DNA of 64,000 bases from a virus: positions 1 through 64,000 of IMG/VR virus record IMGVR_UViG_3300044712_001906. One strand, written 5' to 3'. The translations under genes were made by a program, and so were the position numbers. The notes under the pieces are model-generated. The model searched no databases, had not been told where the DNA came from, and was given only the letters and a program-made list of their open reading frames with translations. Each line of letters begins with the position of its first letter. Position 1 is the first letter of the stretch. Shown in pieces: positions 14,115-22,106 of the stretch.

Positions 14115-14470
14115 ACGACCGCGCCGAGGTGGCGTGCCCTTCGGGAGCTGCGCCTCAGGTTCTTGCCGACCAGCCCTCGGCGCGGTCGGCGCTTCTGCGG
14201 GTCCTGCGGGTCCGCCCCTGCACGCTCGGCCAGCTCCGGCACCTCCTCGGCGACGCGGCGGTCGCGGCCTTCGCTGAGGCCGAGGCGCGGGGCGAGGTCG
14301 CGGTGCGGGTCGACACGAGCGGCGGCGGGCTCTGGCGGGTGCCGGTGCTCGTGCTGACGGGTGCGGGCTACCGGGCCTCGGACGTGGCGAGACGAGAGGC
14401 CAGCGGCGAGCCGGTGTGGCTCGTGCGGGCGGAGAGAGCAGACGTGAAGGGGCAGGGGAGGTTGTTGTGA
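14111..14470 (+). CDS. Hypothetical winged-helix-like protein (119 aa)
   Basis: ATG overlaps the previous stop (ATGA). Residues 25 to 70 (RSALLRVLRVRPCTLGQLRH and following) have the helix-helix-strand pattern of a winged helix, ending in GGLWRVPVLVLTGAGYRASD. No named family is certain. Coupled to the zinc-ribbon gene by GTGA. Confidence 0.55.
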   Translation: MNDRAEVACPSGAAPQVLADQPSARSALLRVLRVRPCTLGQLRHLLGDAAVAAFAEAEARGEVAVRVDTSGGGLWRVPVLVLTGAGYRASDVARREASGEPVWLVRAERADVKGQGRLL

Positions 14471-14664
14471 CCCCCTGCCGCCACCCGACGACAGACGCCG
14501 TGGCCTACTCCTGCCGCGTCTGCGGCGCCTTCCTCTGGGACTGCCCGTCATGCGTCGCGCTAGGTGAGCGCGGCGCCGTCGTCTGCCGCCGATGCGGGCA
14601 AGACCCGCACTTTGCGCCGCCCGTTGCGCCACCCGCGGACGAGCGACAAGGGAGGCTGCTGTGA
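14467..14664 (+). CDS. Zinc-ribbon protein (65 aa)
   Basis: The 65 residues contain CRVCGAF, WDCPSC and CRRCGQD, three C-x-x-C pairs in the first 50 residues, consistent with one or two zinc-binding ribbons. It starts at a GTG overlapping the upstream stop. Small zinc ribbons of this kind are common in phage early operons and may bind nucleic acid or host RNA polymerase; the target is unknown. Confidence 0.65.
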   Translation: MTPCRHPTTDAVAYSCRVCGAFLWDCPSCVALGERGAVVCRRCGQDPHFAPPVAPPADERQGRLL

Positions 14665-15011
14665 TGCCCTCGCACCGCTCCTACCTCGTCCCCTTCCCGG
14701 TCGACGACGGCGAGCCACTGACCCTCGCCCTTCACCTGATCCCCGAGGGCTCCCACGTCTGGCTGACCTGGACCGCCGTGAGCCCCGCGGGCGACCTCAT
14801 GCACCGCGCCGCCAAGCGCCCGACCGACACGGAGAAGCTCAAGGCGTCGCCACTCGAGGAGACGATCGTCAGCTACCTCCTCGCCGGGCGCCTGGTAGAT
14901 CCGCCCTTCGTCGTCGCGCTGCTCCTCGGTCTCGGCGAGCGCTCGCCAGACGCGCGGCGGGGGCTTGAGGACGCGCTCGGGGACGCGGCGAGGATGCGAG
15001 GTGAGCCATGA
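14664..15011 (+). CDS. Hypothetical early protein (115 aa)
   Basis: Start at ATG 14664, which overlaps the previous stop by one base; the adjacent GTG 14661 is also possible. The product has a strand-rich beginning (SYLVPFPVDDGEPLTLAL) and helical C-terminal half. No domain, signal or membrane segment is seen. Coupled to the next gene by ATGA. Confidence 0.6.
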   Translation: MPSHRSYLVPFPVDDGEPLTLALHLIPEGSHVWLTWTAVSPAGDLMHRAAKRPTDTEKLKASPLEETIVSYLLAGRLVDPPFVVALLLGLGERSPDARRGLEDALGDAARMRGEP

Positions 15012-15232
15012 CCCACGAAGACCTGCGCCACGCCATCCTCGAGGATCTCGCCGACGCCGCCTCCGAAGCTGCGAAGGCGGGCCGCACGCGACGGAGCACG
15101 AGGCTCCGGCTCCTACTCGGAGGCGCCGAGGAGGCGCTCTGCGGTCCCGTGCCGTCGACCACCGCGGCGCTCACGGTCGCCGCCGCGCTCGCGCGGGTCG
15201 TGCGGCTCCTCGCGGACGGAGGGGAACCGTGA
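15008..15232 (+). CDS. Hypothetical helical protein (74 aa)
   Basis: A 74-residue, Ala/Arg/Leu-rich, fully helical product (HEDLRHAILEDLADAASEAA). ATG overlaps the upstream stop and its TGA is overlapped by the GTG of the excisionase-like gene. Function unknown. Confidence 0.55.
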   Translation: MTHEDLRHAILEDLADAASEAAKAGRTRRSTRLRLLLGGAEEALCGPVPSTTAALTVAAALARVVRLLADGGEP

Positions 15233-15627
15233 CCCCGGCCTATCTCACCCACCGCGAGGCGTGCGAGCACCTCCGCGTCCACCCGGAGACGCTCAAGGCC
15301 CGCATGGCCGTGACCCCCGAGCACGTCGCGCGCGCCTGGGTTGACTTCTCCGCCGGCGGGCGACCACGCTACCGCTGGCTCGCGTCCGAGATCGATCGCT
15401 GGTGGGCGGAGGTGTGCGCATGGCTACGATCGAGCAACGGGGCAGCACGTGGCGCGTCCGGTGGCGCGATCCAGACGGGCGGCAGAGGTCGCGGGCGTGC
15501 CCAGACCACCGGACCGCGAAACGGCTCGCCCTCGACGTCGCGGGCGAGGTCGCGGAGGGCCGACGGTGGTCCCCTCGCGACGCGGCGCCGGTCCCGCTCC
15601 TCGTCGACGTCCTCGACGCCTACCTGA
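15229..15627 (+). CDS. Excisionase / helix-turn-helix protein overlapping the integrase
   Basis: Residues 1 to 63 read as a winged-helix excisionase-type domain: YLTHREACEHLRVHPETLKA, followed by a wing rich in Arg/Tyr/Trp and a final helix (ASEIDRWWAEV). Such proteins bend attachment-site DNA and direct the integrase toward excision. The GTG start overlaps the previous stop. From about residue 64 on, the frame runs over the integrase start (15420) for about 200 bases and becomes Arg/Ser/Gly-rich shadow sequence. The functional protein may thus end in a non-conserved tail, or ribosomes may shift into the integrase frame. Confidence 0.65.
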   Translation: MTPAYLTHREACEHLRVHPETLKARMAVTPEHVARAWVDFSAGGRPRYRWLASEIDRWWAEVCAWLRSSNGAARGASGGAIQTGGRGRGRAQTTGPRNGSPSTSRARSRRADGGPLATRRRSRSSSTSSTPT

Positions 15628-16499
15628 CCGACGTGCGCCGACTGCGCTCGGCCGGCACAGCGCGCGTCTACGAGAGCCGCCTCGACGGCTTCCTACTCTG
15701 GGCGGGCGAGGACGCGACGGTCGACGCCCTCTCGCGCCAGCTCCTCGCCGACTATTACGCGAGCCTCGCCCCCGGCCTCGCCACCCGCAGGCAGCTCGTG
15801 GCCGCGGTCGAGCGGGCGTGGCGCTGGGCGGCCGAGTCCGACGCCTACTGCGACGACGTGCCTCGCCCACGCCACCTCGAGGTGCCAGCGCCGCCCGGGC
15901 GCCCGACCGTGGCGCCCACGTGGGCCGAGGTCGACGCGGTCATCGCCCATGCGAAGGGAGAGCCCCACCGGCGGCTCCTCGCACTGCTCCGCTGCACTGG
16001 GCTTCGCGTCCACCAGGCGCTCGGCCTCGCCTGGTCCGACGTCGACCTGGAGCGCGGAACGCTCCGGGTACGCGGCGAGCTCGGCAAGACCTCGGTCGAG
16101 CGTCAGGGCCGAGTCGTGCCTCTAGCCCCGGTGCTCCTCGAGGAGTTGGCCGGCTGGGGCGTGCGCGAGGGCGCGCTCGTCGCGGGCCTGAAGGACGAGC
16201 AGGCGGCGCGCCTGCGGACGGTAGCTGCGTGGCAGGCGTCAGGCCAGCGGGCCGAGCTCTGGCAGAGACGCCCGCACCACGCCTTCCGTCGGGCCTTCGT
16301 GACTGGACTACGCCGCGCGGGGGCTGACCCGGACGCCGTCGAGGTCCTGGTCGGCCACTCGCTCGGGCTCCGCGGGGTCTACACGGACCCGGAGGCGCTC
16401 GGTCTGCGAGATGTCGTGGCCCTCGTGCCGAAGATCGTGTCGGGGGTCGTCTCGATTGGCTCCCGTGTCCGTAGCGTGTCCGCGCGAGCGAGGCGATGA
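15420..16499 (+). CDS. int: Tyrosine integrase
   Basis: A 359-residue site-specific recombinase. The N-terminal arm-binding domain (residues 1 to 50, STWRVRWRDPDGRQRSRAC) and the core-binding SAM-like domain (57 to 150) precede the catalytic domain. Catalytic residues visible are R196 in CTGLRVHQALGL, H287-x-x-R290 in HHAFRR, H313 in LVGHS and nucleophile Y321 in VYTDPEAL. GTGs lie upstream, but ATG 15420 after GGAGG is the best start. It is the last gene of the rightward operon, and the non-coding region after it is the natural place for attP. Confidence 0.9.
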   Translation: MATIEQRGSTWRVRWRDPDGRQRSRACPDHRTAKRLALDVAGEVAEGRRWSPRDAAPVPLLVDVLDAYLTDVRRLRSAGTARVYESRLDGFLLWAGEDATVDALSRQLLADYYASLAPGLATRRQLVAAVERAWRWAAESDAYCDDVPRPRHLEVPAPPGRPTVAPTWAEVDAVIAHAKGEPHRRLLALLRCTGLRVHQALGLAWSDVDLERGTLRVRGELGKTSVERQGRVVPLAPVLLEELAGWGVREGALVAGLKDEQAARLRTVAAWQASGQRAELWQRRPHHAFRRAFVTGLRRAGADPDAVEVLVGHSLGLRGVYTDPEALGLRDVVALVPKIVSGVVSIGSRVRSVSARARR

Positions 16500-16882
16500 G
16501 CGTTCACCAGCATAGATGGCCGACGCGCTCGACATGGCAACAGAAACCTCAGGTTACGTCTGGCGACCGATGCAGGTCTAGGTGGAATGCGGGTGAGGCG
16601 CAAGAAACGCCGTCGAGACGGGCCTTCGCGAGATCGACGGTGAGCGGTCGAGATCGGTCGATCCTGCTGCTCGTGTGCCCGTGGTGTGTCCGCGTTGGCG
16701 CCGGAAGGCCGGCGCGAGACGGGTCCTCGCCGGCCCACACCAAGGCGCGCGGAGCCACTGGACGGGCATGGCTGTCATCGACGGCACCAATGCCGGGGAC
16801 GTCGTCGGTGTTTCCGGGCGGCCATCGCGCCTTGCATGACCCGCTCCCCGGCCGTAGCCTCGATCCGCAAGAGGAGGTCGCC
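16500..16882. other. Non-coding region after the integrase, candidate attP with stem-loops
   Basis: No gene is seen in these 383 bases. They hold a nested structure: outer repeat TGGTGTG (16682..16688) with CACACCA (16736..16742), and an inner hairpin GCGCCGG (16698..16704), AAGG loop, CCGGCGC (16709..16715). A further repeat GATCGAC (16632..16638) pairs with GTCGATC (16657..16663). Such repeats fit integrase/excisionase arm sites or a terminator. A tRNA was considered and not supported. The core crossover sequence cannot be defined without the host site. Confidence 0.45.
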
Positions 16883-18073
16883 ATGCGGTACGTTCTCGGG
16901 TTGGCGCTCGTCCTCGCCCTGGCCAACGTGACTGCGAGCTGCAGCTCGCCAGCTTCGTGCGTGCCAGGGCGCTCGGAGCAGTGCTTCTGCGGGTCGAAGT
17001 ACGGCGCCCAGGTGTGCCGGAATGACGGAACGTGGGGCACGTGCTTCTGCGGGGCCGGAGGCGAACCCGACGCCCTGGCCATCGGCCACGACGCCCACGG
17101 CGAGGCGGATGCTGCGCCATCGGACGACCCGGGGACGCCGCCCGGCGAGGCGGATGGCGCCGGCGGGGAGCTGCCACCCGTGGACGCGGCGAAGACCGAC
17201 GCCGGGTTCCCTGACGTCCCAGCCGATCACAAGCCTCCCACGGCGATCGCCTCCGTCCTTGAGGGCCTCGAGGTCGTCCCGCAGACGAAGCTCCACTTGA
17301 AGGGGAGTTCGAGCACCGCCGACGGCGGCCCGATCGTGAGCTGGCACTGGACGGTGACGCAGCCGGCCGGGTCGAAGTCGATCTTCATGGCGACCAACAC
17401 GGCTCCGGACCCGACCTTCGAGGTCAACGTGGCCGGGCTCTACGTCTTCGTGCTGACGATCAGGGACTGGGCGGGTGCGACATCCACCTCGGCTCCCGTC
17501 AGCGTCTCCGTCGTGCCGGACGAAGCGATCCACGTTGAGCTGCTCTGGGATACGCCGGCCGACCCAGACGAGACCGACGAGGGGCCCGAGGCCGGCGCCG
17601 ACCTCGACCTCCACTTCATGCACCCCTACGCCAAGACCGGGAGCGATTGCGACGGCGACGGCGTCGGGGATCCATGGTTCGACGGGCACTTCGACTGCTT
17701 CTGGTTCAATCCGAACCCCGACTGGGCCTCGAGCGACCAGATGGTCGACGATGACCCAGGCCTCGACCTCGCCGATACGGACGGGGCGGGGCCAGAGATT
17801 GTGAACCTGAACGCTCCCGAGATGAGCACGACCTATCTGATCGCCGCCCACTACCCGGACGATCATGGCTTCGGACCGAGTCAGGTCGAGGTTCGCATCT
17901 ACGTCTACGGCGCGCTGACCTACCAGGGTAATGCGGTCGAGTTGACGGAGGGCGACCTGTGGGAGGTCGTCACGATCGACTGGCCCACGGGCATCGTGGC
18001 CTTCATCCCCACGCCCGACGGCAAGCCAGCGATCGCGCATGGGTGCAGCAATCAGCCCTTACTCGGTCCGTAG
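16883..18073 (+). CDS. Secreted lipoprotein with Cys-rich head and PKD-like domain
   Basis: The ATG follows GAGGAGGTCGCC. A signal peptide (residues 1 to 19) ends in a lipobox-like TASC, predicting lipid attachment. Next comes a Cys-rich segment (CVPGRSEQCFCGSKYGAQVC), an Asp/Pro/Ala-rich linker, a PKD-like beta-sandwich (about 110 to 215, with GPIVSWHWTVTQPAGS and VAGLYVFVLTIRDWAG), and a C-terminal Asp-rich domain around the GADLDLHFMHP stretch. This architecture is typical of surface lipoproteins of Myxococcota. It is either a lysogenic-conversion gene or host DNA next to the attachment site. Confidence 0.75.
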   Translation: MRYVLGLALVLALANVTASCSSPASCVPGRSEQCFCGSKYGAQVCRNDGTWGTCFCGAGGEPDALAIGHDAHGEADAAPSDDPGTPPGEADGAGGELPPVDAAKTDAGFPDVPADHKPPTAIASVLEGLEVVPQTKLHLKGSSSTADGGPIVSWHWTVTQPAGSKSIFMATNTAPDPTFEVNVAGLYVFVLTIRDWAGATSTSAPVSVSVVPDEAIHVELLWDTPADPDETDEGPEAGADLDLHFMHPYAKTGSDCDGDGVGDPWFDGHFDCFWFNPNPDWASSDQMVDDDPGLDLADTDGAGPEIVNLNAPEMSTTYLIAAHYPDDHGFGPSQVEVRIYVYGALTYQGNAVELTEGDLWEVVTIDWPTGIVAFIPTPDGKPAIAHGCSNQPLLGP

Positions 18074-18251
18074 CTGGCGGTCCATCGGAACTCGAAGAGG
18101 CAGATGTGTTCGAGGGGGCTCCTTGGCGCGGCACCTCGCCATGAAGTAGCATGCGGGAGCCTCGCGGTGGTCGCCAGGAAGTTTCGTGAAGGCGGCATGC
18201 CGTAGGCAGGGCATCCATGGACGCGCGTCGTGACATCCGGAGGAGCCTGTG

Positions 18252-18440
18252 ATGGTGAGAATCGTGTGCGGCAACTGTGGAGGTGCGTTCACGCGCGAAC
18301 AGGTTCTGAACGGCAAGCCGCCGGATCCACCGAAGCCTCTCACGCCGGCAGGCGAGGCCGCCAAGTTCGACAACGAGACGCTTGGGGGCAAGCACCATCG
18401 ATGCCCAAGCTGCGGGAATCCCACCCTGAAGGTGGGATAG
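18252..18440 (+). CDS. Zinc-ribbon protein (62 aa)
   Basis: The ATG at 18252 (or the GTG just before) follows GGAGCC. Two knuckles, IVCGNCGG at residues 4 to 11 and HRCPSCGN near the C-terminus, make a classic four-Cys zinc ribbon with a 40-residue Pro-rich insertion. Function unknown. It stands alone between the lipoprotein and the DUF6173-like gene and has convergent weak coding on the other strand. Confidence 0.65.
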   Translation: MVRIVCGNCGGAFTREQVLNGKPPDPPKPLTPAGEAAKFDNETLGGKHHRCPSCGNPTLKVG

Positions 18441-18623
18441 CTCGGCGCGGCCGGCGTCCTCGAGGAGTCCTGCGGCGTGCGCCTCGGCGACTGCCGCATC
18501 GGTGCTCTTGCCGAGGATGGCCCCCCAGTGCGCGTCGCTGTCCTTCTCGTCGGCCCACTTCGCCCTCGAGAACTTCGCGAGGAAGAGCGCGCGGGCACGC
18601 TCCGCGACTGCAGGCGGTGGCAT
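18441..18623 (-). pseudogene. Possible gene fragment antisense to the zinc-ribbon region
   Basis: A frame opening at 18623 reads convincingly for about 60 residues (ERARALFLAKFSRAKWADEK, then GAILGKSTDAAVAEAHAAGL) and then degrades into shadow sequence where it meets the plus-strand zinc-ribbon gene; formally the frame runs on to 18003. It resembles the N-terminus of a small helical protein that has lost its end. Apart from this fragment, the space 18441..18762 holds nothing I can support. Confidence 0.3.
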
Positions 18624-18762
18624 CGATGAGCGGCCTGATGCGCCTGGCCTGGCGTGCTCAGCGCCCGGCTCCGGAGCTCGGTCGCGTGCCAGCCAGAGGC
18701 CAAGTCCAATGGCGCGCCCATCGCGGTGACAAGCCAGCAGGGCCTTGCCGCCATGCGATAGG

Positions 18763-19350
18763 CTATGGCTCGGCGACCCCTGGACTGTCGTGGCTCGCGT
18801 TCTCGGAAGGCTCTTTCAGGAAGCCGATCCTCCGCGCCTTCTCGCCGGATTTCTTCATCGCGACCAGCAGGACGCTCAGTTGGGTCACGTGTTGGATGAG
18901 CTGAACGCGCGCGCCATCAGAGTTGACGCCGTGGAACGTAATGATGTCCGGACCCCAGAAGTCCATGTCCTCAATGTGGAACGTGACCTCGCTTCCGAAC
19001 GAGACGAGCCGCGCACCGACCTCGTGGTCTTCGTCGAGGCGCTCCTCGAAGCGATAGATGTACTCGCCGAGGCGCTCATGGGTCCACTTGGCGGGGTTGT
19101 TGGTCGGGTTGTTGACTATCGTCTGAAGGACGTCTGGCATGGGTGGCCCCATTGTCGGTCGCAGATCTGTTAGGAATCCCGGCATCTTGGCGAGTCCCGT
19201 CATGCGATCGATCTCGTCCTTGATGCGCGTCGCCGACTCGACGTTGGGCAACATGCCGTGGAACTGTCTGATTGCCTCAGATGCCTTCTCGCGCTTGTGG
19301 ATCTTCGTGATGTCGTCTTCTGACACAGCGCCCCTCGCGGATCGTCGCAT
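18763..19350 (-). CDS. DUF6173-like protein
   Basis: About 195 residues. The C-terminal half carries RLGEYIYRFEERLDEDHEVG, SFGSEVTFHIEDMDFWGPDI, LIQHVTQLSVLLVAMKK and RRIGF, the conserved run I associate with the DUF6173 family of unknown function. The N-terminal third is helical and Met/Pro-rich. Start 19350 is preceded by GGTGGGTGGCC and preferred over ATG 19371. It is a single-gene unit with its own promoter, lying between tail genes and the attachment zone, where lysogeny-expressed accessory genes are common. Confidence 0.65.
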   Translation of the reverse strand: MRRSARGAVSEDDITKIHKREKASEAIRQFHGMLPNVESATRIKDEIDRMTGLAKMPGFLTDLRPTMGPPMPDVLQTIVNNPTNNPAKWTHERLGEYIYRFEERLDEDHEVGARLVSFGSEVTFHIEDMDFWGPDIITFHGVNSDGARVQLIQHVTQLSVLLVAMKKSGEKARRIGFLKEPSENASHDSPGVAEP

Positions 19351-19384
19351 GGCCACCCACCGTGGACCCATCCGCTATCTGGTC

Positions 19385-19414
19385 CATAGAGGCGCCTCGC
19401 AGACGCCTGGTCAA
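19385..19414 (-). promoter_or_regulatory. Candidate promoter of the DUF6173-like gene
   Basis: Read on the minus strand, TTGACC (19414..19409) and TCTATG (19390..19385) are spaced by 18 bases, about 35 bases upstream of the ATG at 19350. Confidence 0.45.
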
Positions 19415-19739
19415 TGTTGGTGGGGACGGATGTTCAGCGTCAGCGCCGCATCGGCGCAATGCCTCTGCACGTGAGCGCTGCGGGACGACCGAGCGATTAG
19501 CAGCGCTTCCGACGTCTCGTACCATAGACCTCGATCAGCCGCCACTACACGAACCAGCAAGCGATCAAGCGCTGGAGCAAGCCCCGCGCTCGCATCATCC
19601 TTGGGTCCTGTGCTCCTGTCGATGTTGATGCTCGGGAAGAGCCTCAGGCGCATGGCCGGTCCCGACGTGGGAGCGGATGGGTGGGGTCTCCGCGGACTCG
19701 AGCCGTCGGAGCTCAGCGCTGGGGCGCCATGGCGATCTG
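19415..19739. other. Non-coding gap between tail operon end and accessory gene
   Basis: About 325 bases follow the stop of the last leftward tail gene. I see no coding frame with a plausible start. A GAGCTCAGCGCTGGGGCGCC stretch near 19710 contains the palindrome CAGCGCTG but no U-tract, so a rho-independent terminator for the late operon is not clear. Confidence 0.5.
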
Positions 19740-20543
19740 TCACCGCCTCACAACCTCGACCGCGATCCCCGGAGGCACCATCGCCTTCAGCGCGAGCCGG
19801 AGGCCGCCGAAGACCGCGCGCCCGGACAGGTAGAGCGCGTGCGGCCCGGCGGTCGTGTCGGTCCGCTGCCACGCGTCCGTCTGAACGTGACCGCCGTAGG
19901 GCTGTCCGACCGGGCGGGCCTCGCCGCTGCTCTGCAGGTAGGTCGGCGGCGCCGAGCTGACGGCGTCCGCGAACACGACCACGCGGAGCGTGCCCGGCTC
20001 GCCCGGTGACGTCGTCTCGGCGCCGTTCGGCCAGTCGATCGGCCCCGGGGTGGGCTCCTCGATCCAGAAGGGCAGGATCTCGGCGTCGTGCGAGGCGCTC
20101 CCCAGGAACGTCGCTCCCGTCCATGCCGGCGTCCCGAGCGCCGCGAGCTCAAGGTAGGTCCCTCCGGCCCCGGCGACGTCCTCTGGCCCCACAACGAGAT
20201 GTACGACGTCGCCGAGGACCACCCAGCGTCCGACGTGCCGCTGCTCGAACGGCGTTCCGGACACGGCCGTGATGCGCTGCGGGTTCGCCGCGGCGACGGT
20301 GACGGGCACAACCTCGGACCGGTCGGAGAAGACGCCGCGCAGGAAGGCGAACATGCCGCCCGGGCGCCCTCGGTATCCGAGCGCGACCTCGCGCAGGCCC
20401 CGCCTCCATGCTGCAACCGAGAACCCGGCAGGCCTCGGCAGGCCGTAGAACCTCGCGACGCGGTCGAAGTCAGCGCCCTCGGCGCCGGCGACCATCGTCG
20501 ACCGCGCCGCCTGTGCCACCTGCGAGAGAGGTTGGAGCAGCAT
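19740..20543 (-). CDS. Tail-associated protein, last gene of the late operon (267 aa)
   Basis: A 267-residue protein with a helical N-terminus (RSTMVAGAEGADFDRVARFY, then VAAWRRGLREVALGYRGRPG) and a beta-rich remainder. The first 80 residues resemble the region by which small baseplate or tail proteins such as DUF2313-type ones attach, but the match is weak. It follows the tail-spike gene by three bases. A receptor-binding or tail-tip accessory role is inferred from position. Confidence 0.5.
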   Translation of the reverse strand: MLLQPLSQVAQAARSTMVAGAEGADFDRVARFYGLPRPAGFSVAAWRRGLREVALGYRGRPGGMFAFLRGVFSDRSEVVPVTVAAANPQRITAVSGTPFEQRHVGRWVVLGDVVHLVVGPEDVAGAGGTYLELAALGTPAWTGATFLGSASHDAEILPFWIEEPTPGPIDWPNGAETTSPGEPGTLRVVVFADAVSSAPPTYLQSSGEARPVGQPYGGHVQTDAWQRTDTTAGPHALYLSGRAVFGGLRLALKAMVPPGIAVEVVRR

Positions 20544-20546
20544 CGG

Positions 20547-22103
20547 TCAGCCCTCGGCCGGCGGAAGAGCGTCGACGGACGCGTCGAGCCGCACGGGAGC
20601 CCCTCGAGGGATCCACGTGACCCGGGAGTCCTCGCCGTCGATGCCGGTCAACGCGCCGTCGGACCGACCGGAGTAGGCGAAGCGCCAGCCGCCGACGAAG
20701 AAGGCCCCCTCGTCTGGCCAGCCGAACGTGCTCTCGACGAGAGCGACGGAGGCCGACGGGTCGAGGTCTGCCACGAGACGTGTGACGATGCCGCCCATCA
20801 TCACCTGCACCTCCTGGCCGACGGCGTGCGTGATGGTCTCGAGCAGGCCGATCGGGAACTCGTCGAACACGTCGCCAGCGACCACGACGAGCGCCGAAGG
20901 CACGTCCAGATCCGCGGTGCGGACGGTGTCGCCGTCGTCGAAGGTCACGACGTAGCCGCCGCCTGCCGTGAGCCTGGGATGGACGGTCAGGACTGCGCTC
21001 AAGCCATCGTTCGCCGCGTCGGCGCCGGTCACGACGACGTCGGCCTCCGCTCCGTCCGGGGCGAGTGACCAGGCGCCAGCGTCGCCGAGGTCCGCGGGGT
21101 CAACGTAGGCGTCGAAGGTCGCCTCGACGTGGGTGAGGTCGGCCGGCGTCACGGAGGCGAGGAGCGGCGGCCACTCGTAGGCGCCGATCGACGGTGGCGC
21201 CGCCAGGTCGGCCCCGAGGTAGTCGGATGACGCCGCGGAGGGCGTGGTGCCGGCGTGGATGCCGGGGCTCGCGGTGCCGAGGCGGAAGTCGCCGCCCGCG
21301 CCGTCGACGAAGAGCGGGTTGGCCTCGATGCAGTCGGCGGCCTCGTAGAAACCAGGCGAGTTCCGGATGCTCGACGTCGTGTGGTAGAGGCCGGCGTCGC
21401 TCGTGTAGCCGAGGCAGTTGTAGGCGTGGCCCGCCGTCAGTCCGTAGGGGTCGGCGTTGTCGACGACGATGCAGTTGCGCGCCACGGACGAGTAGGACGG
21501 CGCATAGATCCCCTGCCCACCGTTGAAGGCGGCGACGCACTGCTCGGCGGTCGCGGCGCCGGTGAGCCAGATCCCCTGCCCAGCGTTGCCGTGCGCGATG
21601 ACCGCCTCGAGGCTGCCGGTGCCGGCGTACTTGATGCCCGCTCCGAGGGCGCCGGTCGCGTTGCGGACGAGCACGCGCTGAACGGGGCCGCCCGCGTTGC
21701 AGTGGATGCCGGTCGTGCCTCCGTCGACGTCGAGGTCGCGCAGCGTGGCGCCCGAAGTCGAGAGGATGCCGTAGCTGCCGCCGCCGATGACGGACAGGCG
21801 TTCGACGGTGCCGGTCGACACGCGAACCGTGTACGACCCGAGCCCCTCGCCGTCGACCACCGTGCGCAGCCAGCCGAAGGCGCCGGCGAGGACCTGTTGA
21901 CCGCGCAGAGACCATCCCGTGCCGGGCGCGGTCAAGTCGATGTCGTGCTCGACGAAGGGGCCGAAGTTCTGGAGCTCGAGCGTGACGTCGTCCTCGCCGA
22001 AGCGGTCCCCGATGGCGAAGGCGATCGTCTTGTAGGGGTTGCCCTGCGAGCCGTCGCCCGTGCCGTCGTCGCCATCGGTGGAGTGCACGTAGTAAGTGGC
22101 CAC
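20547..22103 (-). CDS. Tail spike with right-handed beta-helix
   Basis: A 518-residue protein. It opens with YYVHSTDGDDGTGDGSQGNP, the start of the DUF1565/pectate-lyase-like parallel beta-helix. A series of imperfect coils follows (GSYGILSTSGATLRDLDVDG, GTTGIHCNAGG, GQGIYAPSYSSVARNCIVVD) to about residue 290. A C-terminal region (about 320 to 515) is beta-rich with Ig-like features (ASVTPADLTHVEATFD). Beta-helix spikes bind and sometimes cleave cell-surface glycans; catalytic residues cannot be assigned here. It lies in the receptor-binding end of the tail operon. Confidence 0.78.
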   Translation of the reverse strand: MATYYVHSTDGDDGTGDGSQGNPYKTIAFAIGDRFGEDDVTLELQNFGPFVEHDIDLTAPGTGWSLRGQQVLAGAFGWLRTVVDGEGLGSYTVRVSTGTVERLSVIGGGSYGILSTSGATLRDLDVDGGTTGIHCNAGGPVQRVLVRNATGALGAGIKYAGTGSLEAVIAHGNAGQGIWLTGAATAEQCVAAFNGGQGIYAPSYSSVARNCIVVDNADPYGLTAGHAYNCLGYTSDAGLYHTTSSIRNSPGFYEAADCIEANPLFVDGAGGDFRLGTASPGIHAGTTPSAASSDYLGADLAAPPSIGAYEWPPLLASVTPADLTHVEATFDAYVDPADLGDAGAWSLAPDGAEADVVVTGADAANDGLSAVLTVHPRLTAGGGYVVTFDDGDTVRTADLDVPSALVVVAGDVFDEFPIGLLETITHAVGQEVQVMMGGIVTRLVADLDPSASVALVESTFGWPDEGAFFVGGWRFAYSGRSDGALTGIDGEDSRVTWIPRGAPVRLDASVDALPPAEG

Positions 22104-22106
22104 GCC

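Noticed and set aside
16682-16742. tRNA gene at the attachment zone
   Set aside because: The CACACCA end and paired arms look tRNA-like, but the element is only 61 bases, has one GC hairpin and no anticodon or T-arm pattern.
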